DNA from: Caldilineaceae bacterium
Lineage (GTDB): Bacteria; Chloroflexota; Anaerolineae; Caldilineales; Caldilineaceae
Direction of reading: 5' to 3'
Length of the DNA stretch: 64,000 nt
Assembly: GCA_020846635.1 (NCBI GenBank)
Contig: JADLDO010000028.1
Location: forward strand, 248,001-312,000
A model generated the notes under the pieces. The model did no database searches. It saw only the letters and a program-made list of their open reading frames with translations, and was not told the DNA's origin. Made by a program: the position numbers and the translations under genes. Numbering within the stretch: position 1 is the stretch's first letter; the number at the start of each line of letters is the position of its first letter. Below, one piece after another: positions 1 to 7,789 of the stretch.

Positions 1-788
1 AACGCCTGCCGGTAGAGGAGCATCACTACCGTCAATGTAGAGTTGACTGGCCCTCCATCCGTCAGCACATAGGGAGCCGTAAAGACCTGGAAGGCCCCTA
101 TGACCGACAAGACGAGCACGAAAAAGGTAACAGGGGAGAGCAGCGGCAAGGTGATGTGCCGAAACTGCTGTATGCCATCTGCGCCATCAATGGCCGCCGC
201 CTCATAGAAGTCAGGCGAGATGCTTTGTAGCCCCGCCAAAAAGATCACGATATCATAGCCAAGCCCATGCCAGATCGACATGATGATCACCGCCATCATG
301 GACCATTGCGAGTCGCCCAACCAGGCGGGGCCATCAATGCCCACCAGCCCTAGCAAGTAGTTCAGGATGCCAAAGTTGGGTTCATAGATCCATCCCCAGA
401 GGATTGCCACGGAGACGCCAGGAGCCACGACCGGAATGAAGTAGATGTTGCGATAGAGCGATTGTCCCCGGATCTTCTGGTTGAGCAACACGGCAAAGAT
501 CAAGGCCAATGCTAATCCCGGCAAGACCGTACCCAGCGTATAGGCAAAGGTGTTGGTGAGGGCTACGGGAAAGAGACGGTCGGACGTGACGAGGTCGGTA
601 AAGTTGCGCCACCCCACCCAGCGCATTGGCGTCAGCAAATTCCATTCGGTGAAGCTGACATAGAGTGAAAAGAGCGTTGGATATAGCTGGAAGATCAGCA
701 TACCGAGAAGCACCGGCATCACAAACAGCCAAGCCAGTCGCTCTTCAACCCGTCGCATTCTGGTGATTGAGGAACCCTTCGTTGCCAT
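1..788 (-). CDS. Sugar ABC transporter permease, MalF type (3' end cut by window edge)
   Basis: Inner-membrane permease of a carbohydrate importer. I translated it by hand from an ATG at 788: about 262 residues are present and the C-terminus lies beyond the left edge. Residues 18-40 form the first membrane segment, followed by the usual large loop and further hydrophobic stretches. Near residue 190 is the EAA loop that contacts the ATPase (EAAAIDGADG, then ITLPLLSP). It lies downstream of the solute-binding protein gene at 990-2330 in the same direction, so the two form one operon; the second permease would be expected left of position 1. The substrate cannot be read from the sequence. Confidence 0.93.
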   Translation of the reverse strand, partial: MATKGSSITRMRRVEERLAWLFVMPVLLGMLIFQLYPTLFSLYVSFTEWNLLTPMRWVGWRNFTDLVTSDRLFPVALTNTFAYTLGTVLPGLALALIFAVLLNQKIRGQSLYRNIYFIPVVAPGVSVAILWGWIYEPNFGILNYLLGLVGIDGPAWLGDSQWSMMAVIIMSIWHGLGYDIVIFLAGLQSISPDFYEAAAIDGADGIQQFRHITLPLLSPVTFFVLVLSVIGAFQVFTAPYVLTDGGPVNSTLTVVMLLYRQA

Positions 789-845
789 CTGCACCTGCTT
801 ACTTTTATGTGTAGTCTAAAACTAATATGCTCTCGCTGTAGAAGG

Positions 846-976
846 GAACCCCACCCGCATCCAGGGACCCCACCCGCGCCCAAAGGGCTCCCGCTCCCCA
901 AACAGGGAGGGAACAGTGGTTTCGTGGACGACGATCCGGCTCCCTCCCCAAGCTGGGGAGGGCTGGGGTGGGGTTC
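846..976. repeat. MITE/REP-like element with 11-bp terminal inverted repeats
   Basis: GAACCCCACCC at 846-856 is repeated perfectly in inverted orientation at 966-976. Inside is a second perfect 9-bp hairpin (CCCTCCCCA at 942-950 against 954-962). The element fills the gap between the solute-binding protein and its permease. Such palindromes between these two genes often protect the upstream mRNA and raise binding-protein levels relative to permease; that role is inferred here. Confidence 0.6.
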
Positions 977-989
977 TTCTCCATCCGGT

Positions 990-2330
990 CTACGCCTCAA
1001 AGCGCTCCCAGGCACGCTCTAGCTCTTGGTTCAACACATCGTGCGCTTCGAGCATCACAGGCTCAAGTTCTTCGCCTTCCACCAACGCACGCTGGATGAT
1101 GGGCCAGACAGTGTCCCAAATGACCGCTTCGTCGTAGAAGGTTGTGCCTACCTTGCGTGAATCTTCAACCACATTCTGGAGCGCCTTGCCCAGATTATCC
1201 GGGGGCGTTTGGGCATACCAGGCTTCAGCAGGCCCAGGGATGCAGGGCGGTACCAAGTAGTTCAGTTTAGAGAAAGTCTCCTGGCCTTCTCTACTTGCCA
1301 AAAATGAGATGAGTTCCCATCCGAGGTCCGCATTGGTGCTCTGTTTGTAAAGCGACCATCCATCCGACTCCAGGCTGGTGGTACGCTTTCCGGTCTGGGG
1401 ATGTTTGGGGAACATCGCCACATCCCACCCAAATTCAGTGATGGTCACCAAATCGGCAATCCACCAGACGCCATCAAAGTACATCGCTGTGCGACCAGAG
1501 AGGAAAGGATGGCTTGCTTCGCCCCCTTCTTTGGCGGCGACCCCATGCGTAAATTTCAAATCCCAGGCCCATTGATAGGCGCTCATCGTGGCTTCGGAAT
1601 CCAGCATAGATGCACGGAAATCGGGCGATAGATTCTCGCCGCCTGCAGCATAGACTAGATGCCCCTTCATCAGATTTAGCCCGCCCAGATCGACCCCCCA
1701 CCGGTCGGTATCCGCGTTGGTCATGGCTTGGGCTGCCGTCACCAGATCATCCCATGTCCAATCGTCCGTCGGATAGGCAACACCTGCTTCGTCAAAGAGG
1801 TTTTTGTTATAGACAAAAATATAGCCCTGGGCGTCGGCGGGCAGGCCATACATGGTTCCCCCTTCGCCGCCGCTGTCAAACTCACCTTCGACCCAGCGAT
1901 ACTGTGCCAACGCTTCCGGGAACATCTGCTCCAAATCAAAGCCGTCGCGGTCAATGAACTCATCCAGTGGCTGCAACACGCCATTCTTGGCATAGGAAAC
2001 TGTTCGGGTATATTCAGCAATCCCGACATCCAACGGCGTGCCACTGGCAATTTGCGTTTGCAGTTTGGTCCAATAGTCCGTTGCCGTAAACTGCCGTTCT
2101 ACCGTTACGTCTGGTTTGTTCTCCAACCACATGTCGATGACTTGATTCATCGATGCTTCATAGCCCGACCAGGTGTAACTGGAAAAGACCAGGGTGCTGC
2201 CTTCTGCTGTGCCACTTTCTGCGGCGGTGCCACCTGGTGCCGCTGCCGGCACACAAGCCGCGGCCATCATTCCCAATACACCTGTCCCTGTCACCTGCAA
2301 AAACCTTCGTCGACTCATCCCGCTGGACAT
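990..2330 (-). CDS. Sugar ABC transporter extracellular solute-binding lipoprotein
   Basis: Family 1 type solute-binding protein of 446 residues, which would capture a sugar outside the membrane and deliver it to the permease downstream. The N-terminus carries a twin-arginine motif (SRRRFLQ) and a hydrophobic stretch ending in AAAC, a plausible lipobox, so export by Tat and lipid anchoring are likely. The start at 2330 is preferred because AGGAG lies 5 nt upstream; the frame stays open to 2519 but that extension looks nothing like a signal peptide. Motifs such as WTWDDLVTAAQAM and a C-terminal helical region suit sugar-binding proteins. The ligand is unknown. Confidence 0.93.
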   Translation of the reverse strand: MSSGMSRRRFLQVTGTGVLGMMAAACVPAAAPGGTAAESGTAEGSTLVFSSYTWSGYEASMNQVIDMWLENKPDVTVERQFTATDYWTKLQTQIASGTPLDVGIAEYTRTVSYAKNGVLQPLDEFIDRDGFDLEQMFPEALAQYRWVEGEFDSGGEGGTMYGLPADAQGYIFVYNKNLFDEAGVAYPTDDWTWDDLVTAAQAMTNADTDRWGVDLGGLNLMKGHLVYAAGGENLSPDFRASMLDSEATMSAYQWAWDLKFTHGVAAKEGGEASHPFLSGRTAMYFDGVWWIADLVTITEFGWDVAMFPKHPQTGKRTTSLESDGWSLYKQSTNADLGWELISFLASREGQETFSKLNYLVPPCIPGPAEAWYAQTPPDNLGKALQNVVEDSRKVGTTFYDEAVIWDTVWPIIQRALVEGEELEPVMLEAHDVLNQELERAWERFEA

Positions 2331-2592
2331 AGATACTCCTTCTGCTATGGGAAGCCTGTTTGGTTTTGACGCATAGACTACTACTTGGAAGCAATGTAAA
2401 GAAGCAATACAAAAATGGAGATAGGCAGTTGTACGGCAGCTTACCTTCTTGTGGCACGAACTCGTTGAACGAAGGTAGGCAGACACACAAAGCACCGTGG
2501 GCGCAATGGTAGGTAACAATATGGTTTCGCTGAAACAAGTTTGCCGCCAAAGGCCAACAGGGTGAAGATGAGGCGGCGATTCGCTGTCTCTT

Positions 2593-2618
2593 GCCTAAAA
2601 TACTGGATATTCTTAGGC
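2593..2618. promoter_or_regulatory. Imperfect palindrome, possible operator
   Basis: GCCTAA at 2593-2598 is mirrored by TTAGGC at 2613-2618, with partial symmetry (AATA/TATT) between. It lies in the 401-bp gap between the binding-protein start and the methyltransferase stop. A binding site for a regulator is possible but only the symmetry supports it. Confidence 0.3.
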
Positions 2619-2682
2619 GTTACACATAAGACAAACTGTTGGATGAGGAATCAACAGGTACGATCAACCACTTGTGCAGTAT

Positions 2683-2711
2683 ATGGTATACCAGGCGTTT
2701 GCGGCTGTCAA
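2683..2711 (-). promoter_or_regulatory. Candidate promoter overlapped by a GntR-type palindrome
   Basis: Reading on the minus strand, a perfect TTGACA (2706-2711) is followed after 17 nt by TACCAT (2683-2688). A perfect 10-bp palindrome, TGGTATACCA (2684-2693), overlaps the -10 region. Palindromes of this form are typical operators of GntR/FadR-type repressors of sugar-acid and amino-sugar genes. If real, the promoter drives the ABC operon with a leader of roughly 340 nt before the start at 2330. No GntR gene is in the window. Confidence 0.45.
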
Positions 2712-2731
2712 GCCCCAAATTTTTGTTCCTG

Positions 2732-3538
2732 TTAGTGTACGCCACGCACTGCCCACGCTCGCGCGACGAGGGGAATCGAGCCATCAAGCGCTGTGGGCAG
2801 AGCAGCACGGATGCGCTCGCGCAGGGCGGCGTGCCGCTCTGCGGAGAGCGACATGACGTAGCCCGGAGCCGGGCCTTGTCCTCCTAAAAAGGGGAGCCAG
2901 TAGTCATCAAAATTACGAAAATCGGTGTCAATGTCAAGAGGGCGCACTTCCACCTGGGTCAGCCCTGCCGCTTCAAAGAGAGACGCCAGCGGTGCAGGGT
3001 TGCAGATAGGAAAGCGGCGACCTTCATCCAGTTCATTGGCTGCCGGGTCGAGTGTCGCCGCGGCATTCCAGAAATGGCGCATCAACTGCATCTTGCGCGC
3101 ATAGTCCCAGACATAAAGGGCGACCATACCGCCCGTCCGCACAGCGCGCCGCATCTCCGCCACCATTTGCGCCGGTTGCGCCACAAAATTAAGCACCAGC
3201 CCGGAGACGGCAGTATCGTAGGCTCCATCTGCTACTGGCAGCGCGATTGCATCGCCCACGTCGAACTGTGCGCGTGGATCCTGCAACCGCGCCTGGTCAT
3301 AGGCTATGTATCCTGCGGATCGGTCAATGCCCTTGACCACGGCGGGCGCGGCCACCTGCAAGATGGTCTGGCTGAGCGCGCCAGTGCCGCACCCTACATC
3401 GAGCCAACGCCCGCCATCGGGCAGCCCTAGCCACGCTAGAAACTGCTGTGCTACCAGGCGGCTCCATCTGCCGACATAGGGTTCATAGGCATCACCGGCA
3501 GCCCAAACATCTTGCGGCGAAGATGACTGAGTTTCCAT
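2732..3538 (-). CDS. Class I SAM-dependent methyltransferase
   Basis: A 268-residue protein with the Rossmann-like methyltransferase fold. Motif I is LDVGCGTGALS near residue 45, followed by an acidic residue at the end of the second strand (KGIDRS) and a DAIALP segment, all contributing to S-adenosylmethionine binding. It belongs to the Methyltransf_11/25 group, whose substrates range from quinone precursors to small metabolites, so the acceptor cannot be named. It starts 31 bp after the amidohydrolase stop on the same strand and is probably cotranscribed with it. No convincing ribosome-binding site precedes the ATG. Confidence 0.88.
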   Translation of the reverse strand: METQSSSPQDVWAAGDAYEPYVGRWSRLVAQQFLAWLGLPDGGRWLDVGCGTGALSQTILQVAAPAVVKGIDRSAGYIAYDQARLQDPRAQFDVGDAIALPVADGAYDTAVSGLVLNFVAQPAQMVAEMRRAVRTGGMVALYVWDYARKMQLMRHFWNAAATLDPAANELDEGRRFPICNPAPLASLFEAAGLTQVEVRPLDIDTDFRNFDDYWLPFLGGQGPAPGYVMSLSAERHAALRERIRAALPTALDGSIPLVARAWAVRGVH

Positions 3539-3569
3539 CTTGCGTGCTTCTGGGTATGCAGTAGGTTAT

Positions 3570-5414
3570 TTATTGAAAGCTCACCTCGTCGATCTGGAAC
3601 GAGAAAGGCCCCGGCGCTGTACCTGCCGAGAAGATAATCGCCTGAACCCCCGTCACATCGCAGCCAGCAAAGGTGGTCAGATCCAGCGTAATTTCTTGCC
3701 ACTCGGATGTCACCGCAAAGGGCTGCTCCGGCGGCACTTGACCCGTTCCCTGGCAGAATAGCTGCACGCGATAAGGCCCGCCTTCACCTTTGGCCCAGAA
3801 GTGCAGCGTGGGCTTGCTCGACAGATCCACAGGTGCGAAGGGTGTCGCGCCCGGCATATAGGTCACGCCGCCCCAGGCAAAGGGGACATTGGCTCCGACC
3901 TCGCCCACCACCAGCAGCGAAAAATTGCTGTCATTCGCGCCACCCGCCACGATCTCGATCTGCGCCGTAGAGTTGCCCCCCGCGGGCTGATCCGTCGTGA
4001 TCTCCCAATCCGATCCAAAGGTCGAGGTAAAGGTTTCGGTTTCAAAGTCGGTGACCCGCGCGACATCACCCTCGGCAAACGTCTGCGATTGTGCAGCCGC
4101 AGCAGCACGCTGCGCCTCCAGCATTGCCAAATAGCCCTCGCGGTCAGCCCTCACGCCCAGTTTCCAGACCCCTACAATGTCGCGGGTAGCGGTGATCTCA
4201 GTGGTGGGATCGCCGTTCACAAGCAGCAGGTCGGCGCGCAAGCCAGGGGCAACGCGCCCGCGGTCTTCCAGCGAAAAGATGTCGGCTGTGACCGACGTAG
4301 CAGAGCGCAGGGCATCGAGTGGCGACAGTCCCGATTCGGTCAGCAGCACAAGTTCGCGGTGCAGGCTTGCGCCGTGGGCTGTGCCGGGGTTGGGCGCATC
4401 CGTACCCGCCAGGATGGGGACTCCTGCCTCAAAAAGCAAGCGCACCGCCTCTTGCGCGTTGGCGCGGCTCATCCCTTCAAAGCCTGTATAGGGGCTGGTG
4501 AGCGACTGTATATCTGCCACGGTGAGATAGGGAGCGAGAAACGGATCGTCGATCACAGAGGTGTCCTGCGGTTCGCCGCCGATGTGCTGAAAAACAGAGA
4601 GGGTTGCCACGACAAAAAGCCCGCTCTCCACAGCACGATTGATAAACTCTTCGTCCGGCACAGCGTCCGAGAAGATATGCGCCAGCCCATCTGCCCCCGC
4701 TGTAAGCGCCTCTTGCGCGGCGGCGAGCGTCTGCACATGCACCAGGGCCAGTTTGCCATTGGCATGGGCCGCTTCAACCAGCGCCGTCACGGTCGCTTGG
4801 TCTAGCGTCGGCAGGGTGAAGCCCATTTCTGAGCCATCCTCAATGATAATCTTGATGTAGTCTGAGCCTTCTGCGACGCGCTCATTCACAAAGGCTTCGG
4901 CTTCATCTGCGCTTGTCAGCGTCGGAATGTCCAGGCCAAACTGAGTGCCATGCCCGCCTGGCGCGGTTGCCAAAGTCCCCGCCGAGTAGAGATCGGCGCG
5001 GTCTGTGGCACCATTTTCTGCCTGCTGGCGGCGCAATTGGGCAGCAAAGGTATGATCCATAAACATGTCCATCTCTGTGGTAACACCAAAGACGAGCGCC
5101 TGGCGCAGCGCATCCTCCGTAAAGACATGGGTATGGGCGTCAATCAGCCCCGGCAGGAGTGTCTGCCCGGCTCCGTCAATCACCTCTGCACCTGCCGGTA
5201 TCTCCACGTCTGCACCCACAGCCGTAATCAACCCATCCTGCACCACCACGTTGGTCGTGGGGATGACTTCTTCACCATCGAACAGGCGGACGTTTGTAAA
5301 AGCGAGCGCGCCGGTGGCTCCGGTCGCTGCCCTGTCTGTTGAAGTAGGCGCGGTAATGGGCACGCAGCCCGCAGTGAACATCAGCACGATCAGCCATAGA
5401 CTCAAAAAACGCAT
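3570..5414 (-). CDS. Amidohydrolase-family lipoprotein with C-terminal CIA30-like domain
   Basis: A 614-residue exported enzyme. The start at 5414 gives a lipoprotein signal (LMFTAGC lipobox at about residues 13-19) and has GGGAGA 7 nt upstream; the frame is open to 5546 but that extension is unlikely. The metal-dependent hydrolase part (about 30-430) shows LIDAHTHV with the HxH metal pair, a lysine in DYIKIIIEDG, a metal histidine in LVHVQT, LAHIF, and LAGTDAPN with the catalytic Asp. The last ~160 residues resemble the CIA30/galactose-binding-like beta-sandwich (DFETETF at the start, WQEITLDL and IDEVSF near the end). The substrate is unknown; imidazolonepropionase- or prolidase-like relatives act on C-N bonds. 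Confidence 0.88.
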   Translation of the reverse strand: MRFLSLWLIVLMFTAGCVPITAPTSTDRAATGATGALAFTNVRLFDGEEVIPTTNVVVQDGLITAVGADVEIPAGAEVIDGAGQTLLPGLIDAHTHVFTEDALRQALVFGVTTEMDMFMDHTFAAQLRRQQAENGATDRADLYSAGTLATAPGGHGTQFGLDIPTLTSADEAEAFVNERVAEGSDYIKIIIEDGSEMGFTLPTLDQATVTALVEAAHANGKLALVHVQTLAAAQEALTAGADGLAHIFSDAVPDEEFINRAVESGLFVVATLSVFQHIGGEPQDTSVIDDPFLAPYLTVADIQSLTSPYTGFEGMSRANAQEAVRLLFEAGVPILAGTDAPNPGTAHGASLHRELVLLTESGLSPLDALRSATSVTADIFSLEDRGRVAPGLRADLLLVNGDPTTEITATRDIVGVWKLGVRADREGYLAMLEAQRAAAAAQSQTFAEGDVARVTDFETETFTSTFGSDWEITTDQPAGGNSTAQIEIVAGGANDSNFSLLVVGEVGANVPFAWGGVTYMPGATPFAPVDLSSKPTLHFWAKGEGGPYRVQLFCQGTGQVPPEQPFAVTSEWQEITLDLTTFAGCDVTGVQAIIFSAGTAPGPFSFQIDEVSFQ

Positions 5415-5561
5415 CCTAATTCTCCCTATTCTGGTAACACGCACCGTCGCTGCTTGCACTTGCGGCGGCTCCAGTACAATGCCAATTTCCACACCGAACT
5501 CCATTGTAACCAGTAGACACAACCCACGACAGTAGGATCGCCCCACTGGAGCGTCACACGA

Positions 5562-5592
5562 AACGAGGCTACTTCTAGGAAGTAGCCTCGTT
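5562..5592. other. Perfect 13-bp hairpin in a divergent gap
   Basis: AACGAGGCTACTT (5562-5574) pairs perfectly with 5580-5592 around a 5-nt loop. Neither flanking gene ends here: the amidohydrolase starts at 5414 leftwards and the DUF4331 gene starts at 6120 rightwards. There is no long T-run on either side. It could end an unseen small transcript, or serve as an expression platform for the foldable element at 5756-5839. Confidence 0.5.
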
Positions 5593-5755
5593 CGGTAATG
5601 CCGTGAGATCGATGTGCGTGTGATGAAAGCTGCGATGTGGGTGCGATGGACTCTTTACGAGTGGCAGTTACAGCCGGATCATAGCATCAATTCGGCCGGC
5701 TGAATCTGTCACAATCCTGACTCATTCTGAAGCGATCACGCTGTAGAAAATAGAA

Positions 5756-5839
5756 TGCGGGACCCAGCCTTACACCCAAACCGTTCCCCTCGTAAGGGTT
5801 GCGGCTTGGATGTTCCCCCGATAAGGGCTGAATCCCGCA
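5756..5839. other. Foldable multi-stem element, possible structured RNA
   Basis: Nested inverted repeats suggest an RNA of about 84 nt: closing stem TGCGGGA (5756-5762) with 5833-5839; CAGCCTTA (5765-5772) with TAAGGGCTG (5822-5830, one bulge); CCAAACCG (5776-5783) with 5802-5809 (one mismatch); apical CCCT/AGGG (5787-5790, 5795-5798). Read on the minus strand it holds two similar CCCTTA..GGGGAAC segments. A -10-like TACAAT on the minus strand (5845-5850) and a TAGAAT on the plus strand (5751-5756) flank it, so the strand is uncertain. The rest of the 5415-6119 gap holds the hairpin at 5562, a CAGCCGG/CCGGCTG pair (5671-5702) and a doubled GTGAACAA (5985-6001). Confidence 0.4.
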
Positions 5840-6119
5840 AAGCTATTGTAACAGATTGCACAATAAATGCAAATTACGATTGGGCCGCGACGCGAGTGGA
5901 ATTCTTTTTCGGTGCTTCATGCCCCCAAAATTCGTGTGATCCATCTGTGCTGTGGCTGCGCCAATATGAATAGCGGTGATCAAAGTGAACAACGTGAACA
6001 ATGAATGGGCAGCCATTGGGCTAGAAAATGCACTAGCCAACGTTGCAGAATCACTTTGAACCACAAGAAGGAATTCTTCTCGCTTTTGTCGCTCATGCTC
6101 ACAGAACAGGGGAACCATC

Positions 6120-7694
6120 ATGTATCTCAAACTCAGTAAGTCGATTGCACACTTTGCAAGAAATGTCGTGTATGTGGGTCTAGCGGTGGCGTTGCTGGCT
6201 GCCAGTAGTTTGATCAGTTCCAGCCAGGGGGCGCAAGCATCCAGCCACCGCGAGGCTCCGCTTATCTCGCGCGATGCGTCGGCGGATAACACCGATACAT
6301 ACGCCTTTGTCAGCCCGGACCGGCCCGACACCGTCACCATCATCGGCTCGTGGATTCCAGGCCAACTGCCGCAAGGCGGGCCCTATTACTACAGCTTTGC
6401 CGATGACGTCGCCTACGAACTGCATGTGGATAATATCGGCGATGCCAAATCGCACATTATCTACCGCTTCACCTTCACGACGACCGTTGCCAACAATGCC
6501 ACCTTCCTCTATAACACGGGGCCGGTTGAGTCGTTGGGGGATGCAGATTTCAACATGCGCCAGACCTATACCGTCGAGGAGATCATCAACGGCAATACCA
6601 CTGTCCTCGCCACGGGGCTGCCTGTGCCGCCAGCCAACATTGGCCCGAAGTCCACACCGGATTATGACGTACTCTTCCACGAGGCTGTGCAGACCATCGC
6701 CACCGAGGAGGGGGACATGATGGTCTTTGCTGGGCAGACCGACGACCCCTTCTGGGTGGATTTGGGTTCGATCTTCGACCTGCTGTCGTTGCGCCCGCAG
6801 GCCGCGCCGGTGGGCTATGAGCATGGGCCGGGCGAGGGGGTGGATGGTCTGGCGGGCTTCAACGTACACAGTATCGCCATTCAGGTGCCGATTGCACATC
6901 TGTTGGAGGGAGCAGGCGACAACACCGTACTGGGCGTGTGGGCATCGAGCAGCCGCCCGACTGTGCGCGTCTTTGGGGCCGGTAACATCCAAAATGTGGG
7001 CGATCTGGTGCAGATTTCACGGCTGGGGATGCCGCTGGTCAACGAGGTCGTGCTGCCGCTGGCGCTGAAAGATGCCTTCAACAGCCTCAAGCCGGAACAA
7101 GATTACGATCTCTACACCAGCGATACGACGGCTGGGAAACTGCTGGCAAGCAGCGTCTACACACCTGAACTGGGCACACTGCTCAATTCCCTCTATGGTG
7201 TGCCGCTGCCGGCGAACCTGCGCGACGACCTTGTTGCCATCTTCTTCACCGGCATGGTCACATCCAAAGACTTCACGCTGATTACACCCGATGGCGAAGT
7301 GACTGTGCCGCCCGGAACCAATGTCAACCGTCCGGCAACGGTGCGCCCGGCGGAGATGATCCGGCTGAACGTAGCCGAACCATTCCGCCCCGGTGTCGAA
7401 GGCAGCCTTTGCTCGCCGGAGCCGAACTATAAACTGGGCTTGCTAGGGGGTGATGTCTGCGGCTTCCCGAATGGTCGCCGTTTGCAGGATGATGTGACGG
7501 AGATTGAACTGCTGGCAGTGGCGGGGGCCGCCTACTCGGTGCTGGTCGATGACGTCTTTGACTTCAACCCAGACCTCATTGGGGTTCTAAACGACGGCGT
7601 TGATACCAACGATGTGCCGTTCCGCGACGCGTTCCCCTATTTGGCAGCGCCGCACCAGGGCTTCGACTTTCGCAGCAGCGGCAGCGCTGAATAG
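6120..7694 (+). CDS. DUF4331 domain secreted protein
   Basis: A 524-residue protein with a signal peptide (hydrophobic residues about 19-36, cleavage probable after QGAQA near 41). The mature part opens with SSHREAPLIS, the hallmark start of DUF4331 (PF14224), and continues with NTDTYAFVSPD and a beta-rich body. The family is widespread in Bacteria, exported, and has no settled function. The ATG at 6120 is preceded by GGGGAA at a good distance. It stands alone: the upstream gap is about 700 bp and an intrinsic terminator follows. The C-terminal part (DAFPYLAAPHQGF) fits the family's normal end, so the gene seems complete. Confidence 0.85.
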   Translation: MYLKLSKSIAHFARNVVYVGLAVALLAASSLISSSQGAQASSHREAPLISRDASADNTDTYAFVSPDRPDTVTIIGSWIPGQLPQGGPYYYSFADDVAYELHVDNIGDAKSHIIYRFTFTTTVANNATFLYNTGPVESLGDADFNMRQTYTVEEIINGNTTVLATGLPVPPANIGPKSTPDYDVLFHEAVQTIATEEGDMMVFAGQTDDPFWVDLGSIFDLLSLRPQAAPVGYEHGPGEGVDGLAGFNVHSIAIQVPIAHLLEGAGDNTVLGVWASSSRPTVRVFGAGNIQNVGDLVQISRLGMPLVNEVVLPLALKDAFNSLKPEQDYDLYTSDTTAGKLLASSVYTPELGTLLNSLYGVPLPANLRDDLVAIFFTGMVTSKDFTLITPDGEVTVPPGTNVNRPATVRPAEMIRLNVAEPFRPGVEGSLCSPEPNYKLGLLGGDVCGFPNGRRLQDDVTEIELLAVAGAAYSVLVDDVFDFNPDLIGVLNDGVDTNDVPFRDAFPYLAAPHQGFDFRSSGSAE

Positions 7695-7723
7695 CTGCTG
7701 AATCGTCGCTTGGGTCGCTTCGT

Positions 7724-7763
7724 CCCCTCCTGGTCATACTGCCAGGAGGGGATCTTTCTGTTT
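7724..7763 (+). terminator. Intrinsic terminator after the DUF4331 gene
   Basis: CCCCTCCTGG (7724-7733) pairs with CCAGGAGGGG (7742-7751) around an 8-nt loop, followed by ATCTTTCTGTTT. It begins 30 nt after the stop codon at 7694 and also separates this gene from the convergent ABC exporter operon. Confidence 0.8.
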
Positions 7764-7789
7764 ATGGCTGATTGCGCCTGCGCCATCAC

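Noticed and set aside
2331..2519. 63-residue extension of the first solute-binding protein
   Set aside because: It would bury the twin-arginine signal in the interior; AGGAG is placed correctly for the start at 2330.
3801..4805. 334-codon plus-strand reading frame
   Set aside because: Fully antisense to the amidohydrolase gene, with composition of a shadow frame and no recognisable motif.
5756..5839. Calling the foldable element a c-di-AMP (ydaO) riboswitch
   Set aside because: Only short words match; the GGGGUGAAU block and pseudosymmetric junctions of that family are not all there, and even the strand is uncertain.
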